The notes under the pieces were generated by a model. The model was not told the origin of the DNA. It worked only from the letters and a program-made list of their open reading frames with translations, and did not search any database. Of a stretch of 5,199 nt of DNA, positions 1 through 4,445 are shown one piece after another (the first letter of the stretch is position 1; each line of letters opens with the position of its first letter). The DNA comes from JBEGTT01 sp041179245 (GTDB taxonomy: Bacteria > Pseudomonadota > Gammaproteobacteria > Burkholderiales > Rhodocyclaceae), in NCBI GenBank assembly GCA_041179245.1, contig JBEGTT010000109.1:1-5199 (forward strand). The letters run 5' to 3'. A program made the position numbers and the translations under genes.

Positions 1-401
1 ATCCCGATAGTTTAATTATTGGTAGCGATCAGGTGGCTGTGGCTAAAGGAAAAATCTACGGCAAGCCGGGAAATCATGAAAACGCAGTCCGCCAATTACA
101 AGAACTGAGTGGGCAAACGGTGAATTTTTTCACCGCACTTTGTCTACTGGACACTCGAAATAACACAGCCCAAATCGAGGGCGTACCCACCCTAGTTACC
201 TTCCGCAAACTATCTGATGCTGAAATCGAAAGTTACCTGATTAAAGAACAGCCCTACCAATGCGCTGGCGCAGCCAAATCTGAAGGGCTAGGCGTCGCAC
301 TTCTGGAAGCCATGACGGGTGACGACCCTACTGCCTTAATTGGCCTTCCGTTGATTGCCTTGTGCCGACAACTACGCAATGCCGGCGCCCGCATCCTATG
401 A
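1..401 (+). CDS. yceF: Maf-family nucleotide pyrophosphatase, YceF type (5' end missing)
   Basis: This is the 3' part of a Maf-family nucleotide pyrophosphatase. The family hydrolyses non-canonical or modified nucleoside triphosphates in the cytoplasm; the YceF branch is known to prefer 7-methyl-GTP. The reading frame is open from position 3 (first full codon Pro) and gives 132 residues to the TGA at 399-401. The visible protein begins at PDSLIIGSDQV, which lines up with about residue 61 of the roughly 194-residue E. coli YceF, so about a third is outside the window. Family landmarks are the GSDQV motif with its catalytic Asp, the YGKPG and LSGQ motifs, CAGAAKSEGLG and the C-terminal TALIGLPLIALC. 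SDQV, in place of the DTVV-like form of the dTTP/UTP-specific Maf branch, supports the YceF assignment. The GTG at position 33 is internal, not the start. The last bases overlap the next gene by ATGA, so the two are probably co-transcribed and translationally coupled. Confidence 0.93.
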   Translation, partial: PDSLIIGSDQVAVAKGKIYGKPGNHENAVRQLQELSGQTVNFFTALCLLDTRNNTAQIEGVPTLVTFRKLSDAEIESYLIKEQPYQCAGAAKSEGLGVALLEAMTGDDPTALIGLPLIALCRQLRNAGARIL

Positions 402-1108
402 GTACCGGAACTCTGTACCTTATTCCCGTACCGCTCGGCGCCACTTCTTGCGAGGCTGTTTTACCCACCCCCGTGCTGGAAACGGTACATAGCCTTACCC
501 ATTTTGTCGCCGAAAACGCAAAAAGTGCCCGTGCCTTTCTGAAAATAGCAAAAACACCTCACGCACTGCAAACCATTGCCATTGAGGAACTCAACGAACA
601 CACGCCACCGCAAGCCCTTCAGCAGCTACTAGCCCCCCTTCTGACCGGACACCATGTAGGACTGATCTCAGAAGCCGGCTGTCCAGCGGTTGCAGACCCT
701 GGTGCGGGATTGGTGGCATTAGCCCACGCACACAAAATCACGGTCATACCACTCGTTGGCCCATCGTCTCTGCTATTAGCGCTGATGGCATCAGGACTCG
801 GCGGACAACACTTCGCCTTTCACGGCTACTTACCCGCACAAACAGAACAACGGTTAAAACAACTTCGGGCACTCGAAAAAATTTCCAGCCAAGAAAAACA
901 AACCCAGTTGTTTATTGAAACGCCTTACCGCAATAAGGCCATGCTCGATAGCCTGCTCTCAGCATGTCAGCCTGGAACACAACTGTGCCTTGCAACAGAT
1001 TTAACACTGCCATCGGAAAAAATTGTTACCCAAACCATCGCCCAGTGGCAGAAAGCACCGCCACCGGACATTGATCGTCGCCCTACCGTTTTTCTGCTGC
1101 TCGCCTGA
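398..1108 (+). CDS. RsmI-like SAM-dependent methyltransferase (tetrapyrrole methylase fold), target unknown
   Basis: A 236-residue enzyme of the tetrapyrrole (corrin/porphyrin) methylase fold, closest in style to RsmI, which 2'-O-methylates C1402 of 16S rRNA. Seen directly: an N-terminal strand motif GTLYLIPVPLGA (residues 4-15), LISEAGCPAVADPGAGLV (89-106), the PLVGPSSLLLALMASGL stretch (118-134), FHGYLP (141-146) and LFIETPYRN (171-179). These match the RsmI pattern of a SAM-binding Gly/Asp-Pro-Gly loop and a Gly-Pro-Ser-Ala-like loop. Two things differ: the RsmI AEDTR motif is replaced by AENAKSA (38-44), and the protein ends about 50 residues earlier than the 286-residue E. coli RsmI, so it lacks the C-terminal domain. 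It is therefore probably a paralogue, and I do not assign the RsmI reaction. I chose the ATG at 398 over an in-frame upstream codon at 362 because homology begins at GTLYLIP and the ATG overlaps the stop of yceF. No Shine-Dalgarno sequence precedes it, as expected for coupled translation. Confidence 0.88.
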   Translation: MSTGTLYLIPVPLGATSCEAVLPTPVLETVHSLTHFVAENAKSARAFLKIAKTPHALQTIAIEELNEHTPPQALQQLLAPLLTGHHVGLISEAGCPAVADPGAGLVALAHAHKITVIPLVGPSSLLLALMASGLGGQHFAFHGYLPAQTEQRLKQLRALEKISSQEKQTQLFIETPYRNKAMLDSLLSACQPGTQLCLATDLTLPSEKIVTQTIAQWQKAPPPDIDRRPTVFLLLA

Positions 1109-1126
1109 ACGATGAAATCCTGTAAA

Positions 1127-2437
1127 TCAACCTCGATCAAACACCGCAATGGATTCAACATGCGCTGTGTGCGGAAACATATTAATAACCCCGGCTGACT
1201 TTAGGGTGTAACCCTTTTGCGCCACCAGAATCGCGGCATCTCTGGCCAGCGTAGAAGGATTGCAGGAGACATAAACGATCCGCTGAGGCGCTCCTGCAGC
1301 CGGCAATGATTTAACCACTTCATGTGCGCCATCTCGCGGGGGATCAATCAACATTTTGTCAAAGTGCCCCAGCGCAGCAAGCGAAGCCTCCGTACACTCA
1401 AACAGATTAGCGACACCGTATTTAATGCACCCCTCCAAGCCATGTGCCACGGCAGCCTCTTTTCCTCGCTGAACCAATGCAGCACTCCCTTCAATACCCA
1501 CCACAGACGCTCCCGATCGGGCTATTGGCAGAGTGAAATTACCTAGGCCACAAAATAGATCGGCAATCCGCTCGTTAGGTTGCGGGTCAAGCAGGCGCAA
1601 GGCGCGGCGTACCATCACCTGATTAACCGCATGATTAACCTGCGTAAAATCAGTGGGTCGAAAACCCATCTTTAAATCAAATTCAGGCAAGGCATAATAC
1701 AAGCCCGTATCGCCATCAACGGCTTCAGGGTAAAAGCGGTAAGCCGAATCGGGGCCTTTGGGCTGTAAATAAAAAATCACCCGATACTTATCAGCAAACA
1801 CTTTCAACCTAGATGCATCTGCTGGTTTTAATGGCTCCAAAATACGCAGTAAAAACACGGTATTTTCAGCTCCAACGGCCAATTCAATCTGCTGCACACG
1901 ATCTGCAACCGTCAGACTATCAATTAAGTTTCGTAACGGAACCAACATTGCTGAAACATAAGGCGGCAAAATTTCACACGTAGGTATATCAGCGATATAA
2001 CTACTACGCTTTTCGTGAAATCCGATTAATACCCCACCCTTGTTGGGAATTCGACGAACAGCGAAACGAGCACGGTGACGGTATCCCCAAGCGGGGCCTT
2101 GGATAGGCGGAAGAATTTGTTCAGGCTTTACTCGCCCGATGCGCTGGAGGTTATCTTCTAAAATTCGTTGTTTAACCGCGATCTGAGCACCGACATCCAA
2201 GTGTTGCATCGCACACCCGCCACAAATTCCAAAATGGGGACACTTGGGTTCAATTCGCTGGGGTGACGCACGCTGGATAGCGACAAGGTGAGCCAGTTCA
2301 TAACTGGGTTTCTTGCGAAAACTAGCGTACTCAATTCGCTCTCCGGGCAACGCCCCATCGACAAAAATTGCTTTTCCTTCTTCCCGGGCAATACCCCGAC
2401 CTTCGTGGTCAAGTGCAACAACAACACCGACACCCAT
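1127..2437 (-). CDS. rlmD: 23S rRNA (uracil(1939)-C5)-methyltransferase RlmD
   Basis: RlmD (RumA) uses SAM to convert U1939 of 23S rRNA to 5-methyluridine. The 436-residue product is close to the E. coli length (433). An N-terminal TRAM-type RNA-binding region (about residues 1-58) includes GRGIAREEGKAIFVDGALPGE. The 4Fe-4S ligands are visible as C66, C72 and C75 in CPHFGICGGC, with the fourth probably C154 in IPTCEIL. The C-terminal Rossmann methyltransferase domain has FTQVNHAVN (264-272), the SAM motif DLFCGLGNFTLPIA (293-306), IDPPRDG (364-370), the nucleophile C392 in YVSCNPSTLARD, and the general-base E428 in HTAHVESIAV. All key residues are present. The start is well fixed: an in-frame TAG lies at 2467-2465 with no other start codon between, and a strong AGGGAGG site ends 5 nt before the ATG. 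It is transcribed alone to the left and converges with the RsmI-like gene, with 18 nt between the stops. The TrmA and RlmC relatives are less likely given length and the TRAM region. Confidence 0.97.
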   Translation of the reverse strand: MGVGVVVALDHEGRGIAREEGKAIFVDGALPGERIEYASFRKKPSYELAHLVAIQRASPQRIEPKCPHFGICGGCAMQHLDVGAQIAVKQRILEDNLQRIGRVKPEQILPPIQGPAWGYRHRARFAVRRIPNKGGVLIGFHEKRSSYIADIPTCEILPPYVSAMLVPLRNLIDSLTVADRVQQIELAVGAENTVFLLRILEPLKPADASRLKVFADKYRVIFYLQPKGPDSAYRFYPEAVDGDTGLYYALPEFDLKMGFRPTDFTQVNHAVNQVMVRRALRLLDPQPNERIADLFCGLGNFTLPIARSGASVVGIEGSAALVQRGKEAAVAHGLEGCIKYGVANLFECTEASLAALGHFDKMLIDPPRDGAHEVVKSLPAAGAPQRIVYVSCNPSTLARDAAILVAQKGYTLKSAGVINMFPHTAHVESIAVFDRG

Positions 2438-2442
2438 ACGCG

Positions 2443-2449
2443 CCTCCCT
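2443..2449 (-). promoter_or_regulatory. Strong ribosome binding site of rlmD
   Basis: Read on the minus strand, AGGGAGG lies 5 nt before the ATG at 2437. It is an almost ideal anti-16S match and fixes the start codon, because an in-frame stop sits only 27 nt upstream of that ATG. Confidence 0.85.
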
Positions 2450-2461
2450 GAAAAAGACAGG

Positions 2462-2470
2462 ATTCTATCA
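2462..2470 (-). promoter_or_regulatory. Candidate extended -10 promoter of rlmD
   Basis: On the minus strand the sequence reads TGA-TAGAAT, an extended -10 element (TGn plus a 5/6 match to TATAAT). No good -35 is visible 16-18 nt upstream, where the sequence is AT-rich (AATTATTG), and extended -10 promoters often lack one. Transcription would begin near 2453-2457, giving a leader of about 16-20 nt that just holds the AGGGAGG site. This is inference from motif and spacing only. Confidence 0.5.
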
Positions 2471-2524
2471 AGCCAGATTGAACAATAATTTTTACATCCT
2501 ATTTCGCTGCATTGCACAAAAAAA

Positions 2525-2554
2525 TCACAAAGCCAATTTTCGAATTGCTATAAT
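2525..2554 (+). promoter_or_regulatory. Sigma70 promoter of the small lipoprotein gene (extended -10)
   Basis: A perfect TATAAT at 2549-2554 is preceded by TGC at 2546-2548, making an extended -10 element. The best -35 candidate at 18-nt spacing is TCACAA (2525-2530), which is poor. Directly upstream is an A7 run (2518-2524) that could act as a proximal UP element. The predicted start, around 2560-2563, leaves a leader of about 50 nt. A short inverted repeat, CAATT-TTCG-AATTG (2534-2547), lies in the spacer. The -10 match is strong; the rest is inference. Confidence 0.75.
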
Positions 2555-2561
2555 CCGCGCC

Positions 2562-2575
2562 GATGGTTTCCCATC
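2562..2575 (+). promoter_or_regulatory. Possible 5'-terminal mRNA hairpin of the lipoprotein transcript
   Basis: GATGG (2562-2566) and CCATC (2571-2575) can form a 5-bp stem closed over TTTC. It falls at or within a few bases of the predicted transcription start. Hairpins at the extreme 5' end are known to protect mRNAs of abundant envelope proteins such as ompA against RppH/RNase E attack. That role here is inferred, and a stem this short could be chance. Confidence 0.4.
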
Positions 2576-2599
2576 TACCTGTTCTAATCGAATTTGCTC

Positions 2600-2604
2600 A
2601 AGGA
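2600..2604 (+). promoter_or_regulatory. Ribosome binding site of the small lipoprotein gene
   Basis: AAGGA ends 7 nt before the ATG at 2612. This decides the start: an in-frame TTG at 2594 lies before this site, has no site of its own, and would put charged residues in front of the signal peptide. Confidence 0.85.
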
Positions 2605-2611
2605 AAATATA

Positions 2612-2833
2612 ATGAAACAATCTCTGCTGATCGCCGCTCTGGTTGCCCTAGCTGTTACTGGATGTGCTAAGAAAGAAGAACCAAAGGTTGCTGCTCCAGC
2701 TCCTGCTGTTGAAGCCCCTAAGCCAGTTGAAGCCGCTGCTCCTGCAGCTGCGCCAGCTGCTGCTGCTGATGCAAAGCCAGCTGAAGCTGCTCCTGCTGCA
2801 CCAGCTGCTGCTCCAGCACCAGCTGCTAAGTAA
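2612..2833 (+). CDS. Small Ala/Pro-rich lipoprotein of unknown function
   Basis: A 73-residue protein that I do not recognise as a named gene. It opens with a lipoprotein signal peptide: MKQ, a hydrophobic stretch (residues 4-16) and the lipobox VTGC, so signal peptidase II should cut before C18 and the Cys be lipidated. The +2 residue is Ala, not Asp, which favours Lol sorting to the outer membrane. The 56-residue mature part starts with a charged AKKEEPK segment and is then almost entirely Ala, Pro, Lys and Glu, with no cysteine after C18 and no folded-domain signature; it probably forms an extended or alanine-helical tail in the periplasm. Of the 73 residues 32 are Ala, and 23 of those use GCT, a skew that suggests high expression. 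It has its own extended -10 promoter, good ribosome binding site and terminator, so it is a single-gene unit. Similar short Ala/Pro lipoproteins are, from memory, seen in other betaproteobacteria without assigned roles. Confidence 0.85.
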   Translation: MKQSLLIAALVALAVTGCAKKEEPKVAAPAPAVEAPKPVEAAAPAAAPAAAADAKPAEAAPAAPAAAPAPAAK

Positions 2834-2849
2834 TTCCGGTTTCGGAATT
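2832..2849 (+). other. Hairpin overlapping the lipoprotein stop codon
   Basis: AATTCCG (2832-2838) and CGGAATT (2843-2849) form a perfect 7-bp inverted repeat over the loop GTTT. It begins inside the TAA stop codon and ends 3 nt before the terminator stem. No T-run follows it, so it is not a terminator itself. It could block 3' exonucleases or pause ribosomes or polymerase, which is speculative. Confidence 0.5.
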
Positions 2850-2852
2850 GAG

Positions 2853-2880
2853 AAAGCAGGGTTTCGACCCTGCTTTTTTT
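2853..2880 (+). terminator. Intrinsic (Rho-independent) terminator of the lipoprotein gene
   Basis: AAAGCAGGGT (2853-2862) pairs perfectly with ACCCTGCTTT (2867-2876) around a TTCG tetraloop, and the T-run continues to 2880, followed by further T-rich sequence to 2891. The GC-rich core with a run of seven Ts (2874-2880) is a textbook intrinsic terminator. It should separate the lipoprotein unit from the glycine cleavage operon starting 42 nt further on. Efficiency in the reverse direction should be low, because only a short interrupted T-run follows there. Confidence 0.92.
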
Positions 2881-2908
2881 GTTTCTTTTTTAGCATCTTC
2901 CCAATAAA
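2879..2908 (+). promoter_or_regulatory. Weak candidate promoter for gcvTHP
   Basis: TTGTTT (2879-2884) and AATAAA (2903-2908), 18 nt apart, are the best -35/-10 pair between the terminator and gcvT, but match only 3/6 and 4/6. A start near 2915 would leave a leader of only about 8 nt. Equally possible is read-through of the terminator. It is listed because some signal is needed here, not because the match is convincing. Confidence 0.2.
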
Positions 2909-2922
2909 TTCACGAGAAATTC

Positions 2923-4020
2923 ATGCTCAAGCAAACCATTTTGAATGAAATTCATCGCGCCTCTCTCGCTCGTATGGTTGATTTTGGTGGCTGGGACATG
3001 CCGGTTAATTACGGCTCCCAAATTGAAGAACACCACATTGTCCGCAAACATGCTGGCCTGTTCGATGTTTCGCATATGTGCCCCGTCGACCTCAAAGGAT
3101 CTCAAGTTCGTGAATTTCTTTCCCGCCTGCTCGCTAATGATGTAGCCAAACTCAAAACACCGGGCAAAGCACTCTACAGTTGCATGCTCAAGCCAGAAGG
3201 TGGCGTGATTGACGATTTGATTGTTTATTATTTGAGCGAACAGCATTTTCGCTTGGTGATCAATGCCGGAACCGCGATAAAAGACTTAGCGTGGATGCAA
3301 ACCCAGCTTAATAGCTGGCAGCTTGATGTGAGTATTGCGGAACGACGGGATTCCCCTGAAAACAATCCGCTCGCCATCATTGCCATTCAAGGCCCCAAAG
3401 CCCGAAAAATTTTCTGGGCAGCTTACCCCGAAACACAGCAAGCGACAGAAGGCATTCCTGCGTTCTTTGCTGTTCAAACTGATACATTTTTCATTGCTCG
3501 AACCGGTTACACCGGCGAAGATGGCTTTGAAGTCATGATGCCGCTAGACCAAGCCAATAGCGTTTGGCAACAACTCGTAGCACACGGTGCAAAGCCCTGC
3601 GGTTTAGGTGCACGCGATACGCTACGGCTGGAGGCTGGCATGAATCTCTACGGTCAAGACATGGATGAAACCATTTCTCCGCTGGACGCTGGACTTGCTT
3701 GGACCGTTTCATCGAATACTGAACGTGATTTTGTTGGCAAAACAGCCTTACTCTCCCAAGGGCAACAAAAGCAGTTCCTAGGACTTCGCCTGCTCGACAA
3801 AGGCGTACTGAGATCACACCAAAAAGTAATTACAAAACAAGGTGATGGCGAAATAACCTCAGGCACTTTCTCACCAACGCTTGAGCAATCTATCGCCTTA
3901 GCTCGACTCCCGCTTGGGACTCAAATCGGTGATCTTGTCGATGTCGACATCCGAGGAAAAATGCTCAAGGCAGAAGTTGCTAAGCCCGTTTTTGCCCGCC
4001 ACGGTCAATCATTAATCTGA
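2923..4020 (+). CDS. gcvT: Glycine cleavage system aminomethyltransferase (T-protein)
   Basis: GcvT takes the aminomethyl group from lipoyl-GcvH and, with tetrahydrofolate, makes 5,10-methylenetetrahydrofolate and ammonia. At 365 residues it matches E. coli GcvT (364). The folate-binding domain covers about residues 6-275 and shows RMVDFGGWDMPVNYGSQ, FDVSHM (47-52), GGVIDDLIVYY (93-103) with the conserved Asp pair that includes the catalytic residue, TGYTGEDGFE (194-203) and GLGARDTLRLEAGMNLYG (227-244). The C-terminal barrel domain carries GEITSGTFSPTL (309-320) and ends KPVFARHG. No key residue is missing. The ATG at 2923 sets the expected N-terminus, but its ribosome binding site is weak (GAG at 2914-2916, 6 nt before ATG), unlike gcvH. 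It is first gene of gcvT-gcvH-gcvP; gcvH follows after 15 nt. No glycine riboswitch fits in the 42 nt between the terminator and the start. Confidence 0.98.
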   Translation: MLKQTILNEIHRASLARMVDFGGWDMPVNYGSQIEEHHIVRKHAGLFDVSHMCPVDLKGSQVREFLSRLLANDVAKLKTPGKALYSCMLKPEGGVIDDLIVYYLSEQHFRLVINAGTAIKDLAWMQTQLNSWQLDVSIAERRDSPENNPLAIIAIQGPKARKIFWAAYPETQQATEGIPAFFAVQTDTFFIARTGYTGEDGFEVMMPLDQANSVWQQLVAHGAKPCGLGARDTLRLEAGMNLYGQDMDETISPLDAGLAWTVSSNTERDFVGKTALLSQGQQKQFLGLRLLDKGVLRSHQKVITKQGDGEITSGTFSPTLEQSIALARLPLGTQIGDLVDVDIRGKMLKAEVAKPVFARHGQSLI

Positions 4021-4035
4021 ATCAGGAGACAAACC

Positions 4036-4422
4036 ATGAATATTCCAAACACACTGAAATACACCGCCAGCCATGAATGGGTTCGTGCTGAATCCGATGG
4101 CTCAGTCACCGTTGGCATTACCGATCACGCACAAGATTTGCTGGGTGACTTGGTTTTTATCGAGTTGCCAGACGTTGGCAAGACGCTGGTTGCCGAACAG
4201 GAAGCTGCTGTTGTTGAGTCAGTCAAGGCCGCTGCCGATGTTTATGCCCCAATTGCGGGAACTGTGACCGAAGTCAATTCAGCGGCTATCGATGCGCCAG
4301 AAAGTGTCAATCAGGATGCCTACGCAGCTTGGCTGTTCAAGATGACACCTGCTAATCCAGCCGAAATCGAGAAGCTCCTCGATGCAGTGGCTTACCAAGC
4401 AGCTGTTGATAACGCGGTTTAA
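4036..4422 (+). CDS. gcvH: Glycine cleavage system lipoyl carrier protein (H-protein)
   Basis: GcvH is the mobile lipoyl carrier of the glycine cleavage complex and shuttles the aminomethyl intermediate from GcvP to GcvT, then electrons to the L-protein. Its 128 residues fit the family (129 in E. coli). Seen: the N-terminal LKYTASHEWV (7-16), VGITDHAQDLLGDLVFIELP (26-45), and the lipoylation site K64 in VVESVKAAADVYAPIAG. The loop before WLFK is AYAA, one residue shorter than the PYxGGW form of E. coli; I recall the shorter form in other betaproteobacteria and treat it as lineage variation. A clear AGGAGA site (4024-4029) lies 6 nt before the ATG. The gene sits 15 nt after gcvT and 23 nt before gcvP, so it is surely co-transcribed. 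Lipoylation would need LipA/LipB or LplA, not present here. Confidence 0.98.
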   Translation: MNIPNTLKYTASHEWVRAESDGSVTVGITDHAQDLLGDLVFIELPDVGKTLVAEQEAAVVESVKAAADVYAPIAGTVTEVNSAAIDAPESVNQDAYAAWLFKMTPANPAEIEKLLDAVAYQAAVDNAV

Positions 4423-4445
4423 ATTTTACCCAAGGGAATCTGCAC

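Noticed and set aside
2594..2611. TTG at 2594 as an earlier start for the lipoprotein
   Set aside because: It lies before the AAGGA site, has none of its own, and would add six residues including charged ones in front of an otherwise standard signal peptide.
2158..2612. Open frames on both strands across the 5' end of rlmD
   Set aside because: They overlap a clear rlmD coding frame and have no homology, ribosome site or promoter of their own.
2608..2613. A second TATAAT over the lipoprotein start codon
   Set aside because: It overlaps the ATG and has no -35 at a usable distance; transcription would begin inside the gene. It is explained by an AT-rich start region.
2563..2670. Short reading frame starting at ATG 2563 in another frame, as a leader peptide
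   Set aside because: There is no ribosome site before it, the start is at the very end of the predicted mRNA, and it runs out of frame into the lipoprotein gene without peptide features of an attenuator.
2690..2830. GCT/GCA-rich tandem repeat array in the lipoprotein gene
   Set aside because: The repetition follows from an Ala/Pro-rich protein with biased codons; there is no regular unit length of the kind expected for a phase-variable repeat tract.
2648..2896. Ser/Trp-rich minus-strand frame opposite the lipoprotein
   Set aside because: It is the complement of GCT/GCA/CCA-rich codons and spans the terminator; no start signal or family resemblance.
2881..2922. Glycine riboswitch before gcvT
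   Set aside because: Only 42 nt remain after the terminator, far too short for an aptamer, and no glycine-aptamer-like core is seen on either side of the lipoprotein gene.
4315..4345. Short AYAA-W loop in GcvH as a functional defect
   Set aside because: The reading frame is intact, the lipoyl lysine region is normal, and I recall a similar shorter loop in other betaproteobacterial GcvH proteins, so it looks like lineage variation.
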